Below are positions 13,606 to 25,793 of a stretch of 64,000 nucleotides of DNA, piece by piece. Source of the stretch: Lycocorax pyrrhopterus obiensis (lineage: Eukaryota > Chordata > Aves > Passeriformes > Paradisaeidae); the NCBI GenBank assembly GCA_014706295.1, contig JACSVZ010000024.1, positions 3,589,136 to 3,653,135 of the forward strand, read 5' to 3'. Both the position numbers and the translations under genes were made by a program. Every line of letters begins with the position of its first letter. Positions within the stretch are counted from its first letter, which is position 1. The notes under the pieces were generated by a model that saw nothing but the letters and a program-made list of their open reading frames with translations, did not search any database and had not been told where the DNA came from.

Positions 13606-16589
13606 TTTATAATGTATTTAAACCCTGTTGGTATGCACTAGCCAAACTCTCACTCAGGACCAGGATCCACACCAGGATCCAATTATTAATTAAGACCACC
13701 TCAACCTAAAGTACTCATTAACCTCCCACAAACAGCTGTGGCTGCAGGGCGGGCACAAGCCCTATAAATCAAGCCCTGGAAGGAGCCAAAGGTGTAGGTG
13801 GTTGTTCCTGGTTGGTGAGTGCTGTGTGTTGCTGGAGCTCTGCTCTGAGAAATCATAATCCAAGGATCAGAAGACTGTGAGCTCTGGCACAGGCAGTAGG
13901 TCCCTCTGGTAGTGGGATCACCCCTTGGAGCAGTGGTCCCCAGCTCTGTGCAGGAACACGGTGTCCATGGCACTGGCGCAGTGCCCATGGCACTTGGTGC
14001 TCGTCACCTCTCCGGAGCAGGGTGCCCATGGTGGGTCCTGCCCTCCCCAGAGCTCAGCATGGGGCAGCTGAAGCCCCGGATGGTGTTTGGGTCCGGTCCC
14101 CTCCCGCAGCACAATCCAAAGCCCTTTTCCCATGGGAGCAGAGCTCAGCACAGATGGGATCAGGACCCCGTTCTGCTGTGAACACCCAGCTCTGCAAGGG
14201 CACGAGCCAAGCCCTGACCCTGGGCAAAGAGGCGGGAGCAGGATAAGCCCAGGGCAGGCTGGCAGCATGGTTGGGAGCAGGCAGGGCACCCACCACGGTG
14301 ACAGGGACCCCTGGCCACACTCCCTGAGCCCAGCGCAGTGACGTGCTCAGCCCATGGCGCCAGCACAGCCCCACTCCAGCTGCTCCTCCATGGGCAGCCT
14401 GTTCCTCTATGAGACAGAATAGGTTTTTAATAGCTGCTTTTGATCATTTAGGGAATGTGGAATTCCTTTGGAGCCATGCTGCCGGGCAGGTCCAGCACGT
14501 CCCTTCGCATCCCCTGCTCTGTGTGTGGCTGTTTGTAAACCAAGAGTACAGATGACAGGAAAATAATGAAAGCATTTTTCAGAGCAGATCCTTTTGTCGT
14601 TCCCTTTTTTTCTTTCATTCTCTGGAACAAAGTGCTGCTTTTAAGCCAGCAAATCTTTCAGCTGTAATTACCCTGGGCATTCAGAATTGAAAATTAAGAA
14701 ATTGGGGGGAGGGTTAAAACAAAGGGACAGAAAATAACCATTCAAAAAATATATTGAAGATTGTAGGTTTACAAAATGCCCTCCCCAGACAGATGTTTCC
14801 CACCATAAAAGATATCAGTTAAGGTAGATTGGGAAGGAATTTGTAAAAAACGGTGAGCTTTTATTCTCAACAAGTCACAGTGTAGGCCCCAGTGCTGCCC
14901 CCACCTCCTGTGCCCAGCAAGTGCCACATCCTGGCAAAGTCTGTTTTTTCCCTCTGCTTAACAACATTAAAACATTAAAATAGGAAGAGAAAAAGGCAAA
15001 ATCGGTCTCTGAATGTCCCAATTACATCTTTGGCTGCCCCAAGCACCAGCAGCAGGGGCAGGTCAATCCCGCAGAGCCCCACGCTGCCTCTGCACCCCGC
15101 ACTTCCTGGAGACCTGTTGAAATCTATTACAGACCTTTGATCTCTTTCTACAAAAAGGATTTTCTGAGGAGAGGAGATGGGATTAAGCAGAAACAATTTT
15201 CCCAGGGCACTCTGTGGGTTTTTTTTTTCCTTCTCTGCTTTCATTTAAACAGAAGATGCCAACAGCAAAGATCCTGACAAGGTTTTGGGACTGTCAGCTC
15301 CTGAATGGAATCCATTCCATCAGTCAAATTTAGCATCTATCAGGAGCAAATACTCAGCATGTGGCACAAAAATCTTGTAAAATGGAACTGTTAAATATTT
15401 AGGGCAGATGACAAACAATATGTCATAATATTTGCAGAACTGCATTTGCCATTCAATGCATCGCCTCAGTCAAGGCTCCAATTTTTGGAAGCATCAATGC
15501 AAGAGTGAGAAACAAGCAGTTGACTGTCAGTGTTTGGCTACACTGTGGATGGAGAACAGCATTTAATGTAGGTTTCTTAAGTCTAATATATGCTACATGC
15601 CAGGTGGGTATTAACATTTATTAGCTGGGTCTTAGCAATGAATATTGGAGAAGAATGTAATTAACATGCAATAATTGGCATTTTAATTCAGTTTGGCAGG
15701 TCTGTGTGTGGCCAGTGGGCTCTCCCAGTGCAGAGCTCAGAGATTTGCAAAATCCAGTTTACCTGGGAAGGCAATTTTTTTTCCCAAAAGAAATGGTTTT
15801 GGTTTCCAACACCCTGTATTCAGTTTACAATGAATTTTCACAAATGAACCAGTTGGATCCAGTTTGCACTGGGATAAATGGGAAAAACAGTCACCTGCTC
15901 AGTGGGAGCTCTGCTGAGTGGGGAGCCCCAAACGGGGGAGTGTGTGCAGGCGGACACGGGGCCAGCCCGCAGCTCTCCAGCACATAGTGAAGAGAAATGC
16001 AGAGTATTTTATCACCCTGCAGGCTTTGTTAGAAGCTGGTCAGTCCTGACATGAGCTGGGATTTCTGTTTCAGTGTGGCCTCACTCCCTGCTCCGTACCT
16101 GGCCCAAGCCGTGCCCCGATGGACATCCCAGATCCCTGCACAGGGCAGTAAAACACCACAGAAAATACACTTCCAGCTGCGTCACCTCAGCCCTGTAGTA
16201 CAGATCTGCAATAATTTGAAGCTTTCAAACCCTTTTTTCCCCCATGTATCACAGTGTAACACGTGATCTCAGCCCAAAGCACTGCCGTAGAAGTGACATT
16301 TGAGTGTGCCTGATTTATCCAGCCATCAGTGATTCCCAGCACACATCTGCCGAGTTTAGGCTGTTTCCGTGAGGTGTTGGGGAGGAGGGGCCCATCGCTC
16401 AGAGCAGGAGGGCAGGGATGGGGGAGACTGGGGCTGATGTCACAGGCTGTTGGGGTGCACTATGTGCTGGAAGAGAGACAGGCCATGAGGGCTGCAGAGA
16501 GAGCCTCTTTCTTGGACCCAGAGGTGACCCTGGGAGTGCATCCAGGTCACCGGGGATGGGCTGAGAGAGGATTGTGGGTTTGTGGACAG

Positions 16590-16850
16590 TGCTGGGCCTA
16601 TGAGATGTGATAATTGTAGTTTGTGACCTTACAGGGCATTGTTTACCTGTTACCATAATAGGCAATGTCTGTGCACTACCCCAGGTGATTGGGGGGGACA
16701 CTGAGGTGAACATCTTTCCTGTTTCTATGATGGGATATCCTGTTGGGTGCTGGTATTTAGGGAATATTCACTGCGCAATAAACGCTTTGCACTTTCCATC
16801 TTGTGTGCGGAGCCGTGCCCTTGCGTGAATACTGCACAGGCCAGTCCAGC
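16590..16850 (+). mobile_element. Possible solo LTR fragment of an avian endogenous retrovirus
   Basis: The stretch contains a polyadenylation-type AATAAA (in GCGCAATAAACGCTTTGC, about 16,773-16,790). It is followed by a T/C-rich then G-rich run (CACTTTCCATCTTGTGTGCG) resembling the R/U5 part of avian retroviral LTRs, and it ends near ACTGCACA. No internal retroviral coding sequence, primer-binding site or clear target-site duplication is visible. If it is an LTR it is a solitary, decayed one. The call rests on general resemblance only; boundaries are approximate. Confidence 0.35.
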
Positions 16851-19800
16851 TGCCCCTCCTGGGCAGTGAGGTGGCAGAGAGTGGAGGCTGGAATTGACAC
16901 CACGATTTAATTCTGCACCTGTGGCAGCTCACACACAAATGTGAACTGGTAAATAATCCCAGGGAGCCCAGATACCTGGTGAGGTATCCCACAGTGATAA
17001 CGAGACAAGCACAAGTAGCCCAAAGCTGCCAGATCTCCCTTTTGCAGAGAAATAAACCACTTAGAGCCTGTGGGAGCCTTTCCCAGCCAGTGCCAAGGGC
17101 AGTGGTGGGATTTGGTGTCACTGGGAGATCGGCCCCTGGGGGAGGTCTCAGGCTGCAAGTCCACAGTCACTTTGGGAGATTTGCATTTCCTGAGCTGAAT
17201 ATCGGGTAAATTGAAAGTTTTGTGACATTTTCCTTGCCTTTATCTTGATGGGAATCTGTTCCTCTGAGAGTATGATGCTGCTTTCTTTTTTTAAATTAAT
17301 TGAGCCTGCTTTTTTAAAAAAAAGCCCATTTCATTTTAATCATGTATTATGCAAATTAGAAATTTAAATATCATTAAGAAATCTGTTGCTAACTTAATTT
17401 ATTTCTGCTGTAGCACCACTGAAGGCTTTTGATCTCAGATTAGCGCTTTGATCCGCTCCCTTGGTCGGGGTTACGCTCTGCCGCTGCGGTAAACGCTCTT
17501 CCTCAGATGTCAAACGTGCAACACCAGAACAGCTTGTTCAAAGCATGGCAGAGGAAACGCTGCCAATTAGGCCAAACGAGGAGGGTTTGCAATGAGGAGA
17601 AGTTTGCTTCTCGGAGTCACAGCCTGTTCTTCCACGCCCTGGCCATGCCCTGGCCCATGGGGACGAGCAGTGCCAGCGTCCAGCCGAGGATGCAACAGGT
17701 CATCCCCAGGAGCAGTGACAAACCTTTCCAGACCTTCCCTATCTACTGTTCATTAAAAACACAACCTGCCATGTTCCATTAATTCCTCGCTTAGTGCGAG
17801 TAAAGTGCTGATACATACATTTTAGCTCCAGTGGTTTTAATCAGTTAATTTAACCAGAAGCATTAATAATGTATTGCTTTGCCACTTGACTGCTCATCTG
17901 TTAAGCAGCTTATACATAGAAGAATGTCACCCCCTGTGACATGAAGTGCCTAATTCAGAGCAAATGAAATAGGATTTTGCATATTCAATACCAAAATGAG
18001 AAAAGAAGGAGACACCGTCTCCTGGGAATGGATCAACCTGCTGTGATGGGATTTCTGTCCTGGCAGGCGGGAAATCCCTCCTCGCGGGACATACTCGCAC
18101 TTTGCGTATCTGATTTTCTGGTTGAATTCATTTTCTTGGCATTACTCAGCAAGTACCTGGCTCTTCCTCCTGCTGCACCATGTGGTGGAATCAGAGGCAC
18201 AGGGAACATATCTCTGTCCATCAGCTCCTCTATGAGCCACTGTGGGGTCTCAGGGACACCCCCAGAGTGACCAGTGTGGGGGGCTGTGGCAGGGAGGTGA
18301 CAGCGGGACTGTTCCCACTCAGGTTTGGCCCCATGATGCAGGGTCACAGCAGCTGAAATAGAAATGTTCCTGGTCACGTTTGAGGGTGCTTGGGGACAGC
18401 AAGCTTCTGAACACTGTGGGGATCAGCCACCCCACTGTGCAGGTCCCTCCTCTGAGCTCACAGGGGATTCAAGCTCCACGTCCTGCCTCTTGCGAAGGAT
18501 GTTGGGGAGCAAATCCAGTCAGGTGTGCTGGGGAGTTCGGGAATGCCCAAAGCCAAGCCCACAGGGGCTGCGCACAGCTCCTGCTTGGCTGCACCTCTCT
18601 GTAGGGTATCGTGGACCCAGGGAAAGCTCGTGGGTGGGCAGGTGCATGATGGGCTTCATCAGCCCATGGAGGCAGCATGAAATTGGGGTCCTCAGGAAAA
18701 ACAGGTGGAAGTGCCTTGGACCTCAGAGCCAAGGAAGCTGCCAGGGTGGGAGCAACTCAGGGACAGGCTGGTGCCTTTGTAATTTATACAAAAGAGACAC
18801 ACAATGAACGCAGGCAGAGTGTGAGCATAAGTGATCCAGACACACCGGCTCTGAGGTTAATCCTCTCCCTGTGTTCCAGGCAGATCCTGCTCCTGGGTTT
18901 TCAGCAATCAGCATCCAGAGGGAGGAGCTCCCCTGGGCAGGGCCAGCTCAGCCCCCCGGGCGCCGAGCCCTGCACAGGGGCTCTCTTGCGTGATGCGTGT
19001 TGATGAAGCCTGAAATTGCTTTGGATCCGTGGCTGTGCTGCATCACATTAAGCAGTGCCACGCTGAAGTGACAGGGCCAGTGCATGATCAGCAGCAGTTG
19101 AAGGGGACAAGGACTCAGATCCTGCCGCTCTGTCAAAACCAAGAACCCACTGACAGACCGCGGGAATTATTTTCAGCTCCTTCCCAGAAGGTTTGTTTCA
19201 GTCAGTTTTCAAGTTGTGCTTACTGCCTTGGCATGGAGCGGCTCCGTGGTCCTGCTGCAGGGCACATCCCAGGATGCTGCCATCTGGCACGTAGGGCTGG
19301 ATGGGAGCCTGTGGAGGGCTGGGGCAGGGGGATCCACTGCACCTCTCTGTCGGCAAGGGCTTCCCAGGAGTAACAAGGGCTCTGGTAGGGTGGGAGCCCC
19401 CAGCGCTCCTGGCACTGCTTTCCTCACTCATCAGTTGATAGGGTGGGTTTGTTTCTGTTTGGGGACCAGCTGGCATCAACGCCAGACCTGGGGGCTCCGC
19501 TCCATGCCGGGCTGAGCACAGGACCAGCTCCTTGGAGCATACTCGCAGAGCATTTCACAGTAGCACCTCCTTGGGGGAAGGTGCAAGGAGAGACTTCTTG
19601 TGAATAAATCTGTCATTGCTTTCCCTTTTTGTTTTGCTGATATTTATTGCCTTCTGGATTTTGCTGCTCTCACTGCATCCTTGTTATTGCACCTGAGACT
19701 GCCACAGTCCCCCAGGATGGGCAGGCTCTGGGAGCTGAAGCCCCATTCCCAGTCACAACCTCGTGCTCCAGGGAACTTTCTTTCACTTCCCAGCAGTGTT

Positions 19801-22040
19801 ATCTCATCTCTCTATATAATGCTGCTGTATAAACAGCAGCTCTCGGGGGACCTGGGCCATGACAGTGAGATTCTCCCCACTGGACTTGTCAGCCAATCAG
19901 CAGTGTTGTTCTCCAAGCCTTCCCAGGGAGGCAGCTCTGTGAGGAAGACTCTCCACAGACTCTCCATTCTCTGCCTCAGGGACCTGTGGAGCAGCATCCT
20001 GCAGGAACAGGCACTAAATTCTGTGTACCTGTCCTGATCGGCCCATTTGCTAATACTGTCCCCAAAACAGCGTGATTTGTCCTCAGAAGAGGGCAAATCC
20101 CATGCCTCAGAAGGCAACAGGAAAAACATTTTACAACCTCAGAGAAAAAAAACCACAAAAAATACAGCTCTGGGCATGGAAGGGCTGTGAGAGGGAACGG
20201 GAGCTCCCGTGTCCCTGCGGAGCTCCGCTGGCTCCATCCTCGTAAGAGCTGTCTCAAACCAGGTATTTCTTCCCGGATGTCACACGGAAAGAGGCTGTCA
20301 GAGCTGTCTAAATGTGTGAACAACACTGTCAGCGGGGGAGAGAAAAGTGTTATCAGAAATAGTTGTTCTTCAAAGCTAAATAACTCCGTGATTTATAAGG
20401 AGTAGAAGATAAGAGATCACACCACACGCTGAGGGCTGCTGGAATTTTCTTTCTGAGAATGAAGCTGTTTGTTTTGGTAAAAAGCAAAAGAGGGGAGAAA
20501 TGAAAACCTAAAATACTTTCTCTTTCTTGACTTAGCTCTTGACAAAGCTAAAAATAACTGCACTGGCACTGAGCCCATGCAGCCACATCCCAGGATCACT
20601 GGAGTAGTGGAGCATGGTTCCCAGCTCATTGTCCAGGTGTCTTTCCAGCTCCATTCTGGGGCCATTCCCAAAGTCTTCCAGCACCATCCCTGGGGACAGA
20701 GGAATGCAGTGCAGTTTTGCTGGACGCAAACAGACCTGGGCCTGTTCTGATTGTCATCAAAGGGATTTTAGGTGTTCTGTGGGATCCAGGTTTTACCTGA
20801 AGAGAGGCTCAAGTTCTGCTACTCTGAGTGAGACCCTCTGTGGTTTTCAGCCAAACTTCCCCTTGTGCCAGGCCAGGCTCCTTCCGTCAGCCTGGCCCCA
20901 GTATTGCTCCTCTGGTCTAGATCCAAAGGGAGTTTCAGGCATTTGCTTTGGAATCTCATTTCAGATTTTGAAAACTCCTCATCTTAGCAGCAATGTCGAG
21001 GTCATCAAATAAAATAACTTAAAACAGTCAGACATGAAGTTGATTGTAATTAGTGTGTTTTCCCATACGCTGGCTGACACTCTCCAGAGAGCAATTAGTC
21101 TGCTTTAAGAGTAAAAGACAACTGAATAATTATTTAACCTGCCTGGGATTGATTTTAAAATCCAAGAAGTCAGATATAATAATGGATGACTTCATAAAAA
21201 ATATGTAAAAGTAAGCGATAAGGGTTGAAAGCCTTCATCAACAGCTTGTGCGAGGCATCTCCTACAAGGCTGACTCCCAGTCCCACATCCCACTGCACCA
21301 AAGGTGCTACAAACATGCATAAAAAGAGGGTTTCCAGGGAAAAATATCTATGCAAACAAAGTCAGCCTGAATTGATAAACTTCAGCGTGGGTTGAACAGC
21401 ACATGGCGCTGCAGTGGGGAGTCCACGGGCTCTATTGACTGGTCAAGGAACAGCGCAGATAAATCAGGCAGCTAATCCTCTCACGAACCTCAGGAGGATG
21501 TCACAAAGCGTGACAGACCTTGTCACGGCCATCTTTTATCTCTCTGCCAAGCCACGGGAGGGAAAGAAAGAAGGAATGAGAAGCTGAGACCTGCACAGAC
21601 AGGAAATAGTGGGAAAGGCCATGAGCACCACAGAGCATCCAGTGATCTCCAAGGCACTGGAACTAGCTTCCAAAATAGGGCAGAGGTTTAGAGAGAGACA
21701 GCAACACTAAAGGAGCTTTAGTTTTACTCTCTCAGGTGGGATTTGTTGATAGGTGGTGTATAAAAGTGGGGACTGTTTTGTTGTGGACTTTTCACATCCA
21801 TTGACTCTCTTTTGTGAGAGTGAAGCTGGATGAGGTTTCTGCCCAAGGCCCATGTGGGATCACTTGCAGAGGAGCTACCCACAACTGTCCAGCCCTCAGC
21901 AGCAGATTGCCCAGCCCTGCTCCTTCATCTCTCCTGCTGAAGGTTGCAGGGGACCCCTGGGGTCCCCCAGCCAGGCCATCAGCCAGCTGATGTCACATCC
22001 CTCGTGCTCTCAATGCTAAGAGCTGAGCATCTCCATTTTG

Positions 22041-22190
22041 CTCAAATGGAAGAACTGCAACAATTATTTTCATAATTAGCTGGCTTTGCAAATTAATGCC
22101 AGTTATGCTGTGTAATCATGATGAAGATTATGCATTAATCAGCTGTTTCAAGCCAGTTATTAGGCTCTTTAAATAATGATGGGAATGAAC
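22041..22190. promoter_or_regulatory. Candidate noncoding regulatory element (AT-rich, homeodomain/POU-like motifs)
   Basis: An AT-rich island in GC-richer intron 1, about 2.4 kb upstream of exon 2. It carries dense short motifs of the type bound by homeodomain and POU factors: CATAATTAGC, GCAAATTAATG, TGTAATCATGATG, TTATGCATTAATC and CAGTTATTAGG. Such composition is typical of deeply conserved developmental enhancers near neuronal genes. No alignment was possible, so conservation and activity are inference. Confidence 0.3.
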
Positions 22191-24553
22191 GTCTCTGAAG
22201 GAGCGGCACAGCAGCCAAGAGGGACGGGAGAGTGGGATGTGAGGATCTGACGGGATGCTCTGTGCCAGCAGTGCAGATCTCACATCAGCTGCTCCCAGTC
22301 TCCCCAGTTTTGGAGCAAAGACCAGGCTGGGGCATGTGGCGGGTGCCCTCAGCACCCCGGCAGCTGTGGGAGATTCCCGATGCCCCAGTGTATTCCCGGT
22401 GCGTTCCCAGCAATTGGAAATACACAGAAATGCATTCCTTCTGCCTGTCAGCTCTCTCATCGTCTGGCCCTGAACTCAAGGTACTGGGTGGCTGCACAGA
22501 AAATTCTTTCCTGTCAGAAAGCCTATTATATCCAGTTGGATGTCTGGAATGGGAATTTATTTAGGATCAAACACCAATAATCCACATACCCAGCCCTTCT
22601 ATACTGTCTCATAATAAGACATGCTCCAACACAACTCTGAAAGTGCTGGGCTGGGAGAAAGCCTAATGCTAGCTAGTGGATAATCAATGTAACATGAGCC
22701 AGTTATCACTTCAGGACAATGCTAGAAAACAAAAAAATCCCTTTCTAAACAGTCTGGACAGTGAAGCTTTGAACACAAAGACAGGGGTGAATCTCACACT
22801 CACTTTAGTTTTGTTTATTGTGTCTGATGTATATGAACCTTCCTCTGCCCTTAGAAACTTAAATTGAGCTGCTAGCATGTGCAAACTTTGATGTGGATGA
22901 GTAATTTTTCTTTGCACCAGTCAAAACCCAAATGTTTTGGCATAATCCAGTGAGAATGAGGCACGTGGACAATTCTGCTACACTCCTGCCTACGCTGCTC
23001 AGCATTCTGGATTGAAAACCTGCCCATGAGTGACTGGCTGAAAATCACGTGAGACTGAAATGACACTCCAGAATGAGCATTCAGCCTCTTTTTCTTTATT
23101 CTTCTTCCTATTACCAAAATTAGCACCGAGTTCAGTGGTTTTTTCTAGCAGAGACATGCAGGGAACAGCTCAAACTTTTTTCATGTCTATGAATGTAAAT
23201 TAATTCCCACACTCAATTCACAAATGGGGACACGGATGCACAAAGACTGCAGAGCAAGAGGAGGAGAGGGACTTGTCACGATCAAGGGGAGCAGAAAGTC
23301 AGAGGCCTTTTGCAAGTCCTTCTGCTTCCTTGCTGAGAACATCTCCAACCGTCACTCCTGTGCTTCATCCACTCCATGGCTCTGGTCACACTCCTGGGAG
23401 GACACCCAGAGCACGGCCGTCAGCAAAGTCGTCAGCGTGGCTCTGGCCAAACTGGCACTCCTGGCTCACACCAAACTGCCACAAAACTACAGAAAATGTG
23501 CTCCGGCTGCTGGAGAAGGATTCGTGGTGTTGCCTGAAAGCCAGGAGGGCTGAGCAGACATGTGTTGTCTACAACAAAACATTTGAGGACTATCTTAAAT
23601 TGAAGAGGAAGATTTTCCTTCTGCTAATGAACCCTGAGACCATCTGTTACCAATTGTACTTGCCTATTTCGCTCATCCGTTAATTATTTTGGTTTACTTT
23701 TGAATAAGACAGAGCAAGGTTTGTGTCTTTCTGTGGTTCTGCGAGGGGCACGGGATGGCTCCTGCATCTCAGAGACAAGGACACATCGTTACATAAGCCA
23801 CGCCTGCACCAAGTCACTCACTCCAGTTAGCGTGGCTGTCAGTGGGAACTGAGGACAAGACTCACAGACACGGAGCCAAGAAACCCAGCGATGCTGCGAC
23901 ATGAGCTTGTTGCCCTTGGGGAGGTGTAATGGCATTAACAACTTTTGGACACAGGAAAGCTGCGTCCAAGATGTGCATTACTGAGCACAGGAGCTGTAGG
24001 GTAGGCAAATCCAGAAATCTCTGCTGGTCTGAATTAAGAACCTGGAGAACTAAACATGAGGAACAATAAAAAAGGAGAAGGAGACTGAAAATGGCACTAA
24101 AAATAGCCATCAGCAGCACTGCCCTGCCTGTCTTCTGTGTGAGGACCAGAGGTGGGTGATGAGGCAGGAGGATTTCAAGAGGAGGGCAGTGCCAGTTTTG
24201 TACCCAGTAACTCCTCAGAGCACAGACCTGGAGCCTCCCTGCAGTTGGGCAATAAGTCTGTCCACTTCCCAAGGTCTGGTCCTAAAGTTTTATAGGAAGC
24301 CACTTATCTGGCTCATAAAAATATTCCAAGACTTTAAACTGCCTCTTATTGCCCCACAAAGCTGCCACCCTGAACATTCTCAGATACATCAGGACGTAAG
24401 AAAAACCCAAGTCTTCATGTCTTCATTTCAGCATAGGACAGGTCCTCAAGCAAGCCCTGCTCCACCTGCAAACGTTCCAAGAGTTTTCTCATCCTTGCTG
24501 CATAAGTTTATGAAACAAACTGCGGCTCAAAGGTGGATTTTTTTGTCTTGCAG

Positions 24554-24730
24554 GAGGAATCTTTGAGTATGCAGATGGCCCCAACCCGCAGGTGATGAGT
24601 GCCGAGGAACATGCCTTCCGATTCTCCGCCAACATCATTAACAGGAACAGAACTTTGTTGCCCAACACAACCCTAACCTATGATATCCAGAGGATACACT
24701 TCCACGACAGCTTTGAAGCAACTAAGAAAG
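24554..24730 (+). CDS. GRIK3: GRIK3 exon 2: start of the amino-terminal domain
   Basis: The exon begins after TTGCAG and ends at AAAG/GTAAGA. It opens with the last two bases of a split Gly codon and closes with the first base of a split Ala codon. It encodes [20 protein letters not shown], then [20 protein letters not shown] and [18 protein letters not shown], about residues 40-97. This is the first beta-alpha part of the bilobed periplasmic-binding-protein-like amino-terminal domain, which drives subunit assembly outside the cell. NRT and NTT are potential N-glycosylation sites. The ADGPN and HFHDS stretches separate GRIK3 from GRIK1. The preceding exon (signal peptide) is out of the window. 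Confidence 0.97.
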
Positions 24731-25535
24731 GTAAGAGCAGAGCAAACTTCTGAGCAGCTTTGTGGCCGTTTATTCAGCATAAGAAAGGTCTGGTTTCCAG
24801 ACCAGCAGCTTGTTCTGTCCTGCTCTCACCAGTGATCTGGATGAGAACTCCTGCCGGAGCTGACCTTCCAGAGGCATTTTAATACAAGGGGAACAACTAC
24901 CTTTTTCCCTCTGAAAACCTCACAAAACTCCTTTCAGCGTTTGCTCTAATCCTGAGCGAAGGTCTGGAGGCCATGCCTGTGTCTGTGTCACTGTATCCCT
25001 GGCAGTGTTCACATCCATTGCATGGATGTTCTGTTCTCTTAATAACAGTCACTTTTGATTACTGGATAACAGCAGCAGACTTGAATTGCTGAAGGGGAGG
25101 GACTGCACAGCAAAGGCTGCGAGCTGGTGACCTGCAGGCTCGTGGAGTTTGATTCTGGTTGGGGAGAAAGGAAACCTGCTGCCTGAGCTGGCTGCTACTG
25201 GAGGGACATCACCAGGAGGGAACTATCTGCTCCCAGCCAGCCCGGTGACCCCCTGTCCCTTTTCAGATGGTTTTGTGCTGGAGGCTCCCTCAGAGGAGCC
25301 TGGGACTCCTCTGTGCCTCTACCCACTGGTCCAGACCCACCTGGCATAACTCCTCCTCTCTCCCTCTGTGCCGCCTCACTGCTGTAATTAGCCAATATCA
25401 GTGCTGGGTCAATGCCCAGAAGTGTGTGCCTACCCACTGCCCCAGCCCAAGGCAGGCAGCAGGGCTGTGCCCAGGGCTGCCTCACACTCAGCCCCCCAAG
25501 GCTTTGCTGACAACTTCCCTCCCTTCCCTCTCCAG
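24731..25535 (+). other. GRIK3: GRIK3 intron 2
   Basis: 805-bp intron between GTAAGA and CCCTCTCCAG. It is GC-rich towards its 3' end. I see no repeat, gene or other recognisable element in it. Confidence 0.95.
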
Positions 25536-25793
25536 CCTGTGACCAGCTTGCTCTGGGGGTCGTTGCAATATTTGGACCTTCCCAAGGCTCCTGCACCAAT
25601 GCTGTCCAGTCTATCTGCAATGCCCTGGAAGTCCCCCACATACAGCTCCGATGGAAGCACCACCCTTTGGATAACAAGGACACTTTCTATGTCAACCTGT
25701 ATCCTGATTATGCTTCCCTGAGCCACGCCATCCTGGACCTTGTGCAGTATCTGAAATGGAGGTCAGCCACAGTGGTGTATGATGACAGCACAG
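25536..25793 (+). CDS. GRIK3: GRIK3 exon 3: amino-terminal domain lobe 1
   Basis: 258-bp exon, acceptor CTCCAG and donor ACAG/GTGGGT, phase 1 at both ends. It encodes 85 complete codons (about residues 99-183) beginning [20 protein letters not shown] and including [40 protein letters not shown] and [10 protein letters not shown]. The first Cys (about 99) is the expected partner of the Cys in SLQC of exon 7 in the family's amino-terminal-domain disulfide. [21 protein letters not shown] is typical of GRIK3; GRIK1 has [25 protein letters not shown] sequence. No indel relative to the family is seen. Confidence 0.97.

Larger units (their letters stand above)
1..24553 (+). other. GRIK3: GRIK3 intron 1 (3' part only)
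   Basis: Noncoding sequence upstream of the first recognisable exon; it ends in a normal acceptor (pyrimidine-rich tract, then TTGCAG) at 24,553. Its 5' end lies before the window. A very long first intron is normal for GRIK3. I looked for the exon-1 sequence (signal peptide followed by the residues leading to RIG) and did not recognise it. Contents seen: a 15-bp minisatellite (6,721-7,140), a second minisatellite (13,210-13,605), an LTR-like fragment around 16,590-16,850, short poly-A/T runs (for example 3,214-3,226) and several AT-rich blocks with homeodomain-like TAAT/ATTA motifs (13,081-13,160; 15,361-15,690; 17,281-17,410; 22,041-22,190). The rest is unique-looking sequence in which I see no gene. 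Confidence 0.85.

Noticed and set aside
13206..13709. Forward 167-codon frame of WQWDHWQW/GSGIIG repeats
   Set aside because: It is entirely the GGCAGTGG minisatellite and its flank, with no homology to a known protein.
1..24553. Search for GRIK3 exon 1 or an alternative first exon
   Set aside because: No signal peptide plus RIG/GIFEY junction-compatible exon was recognised; exon 1 is assumed to be upstream of the window.
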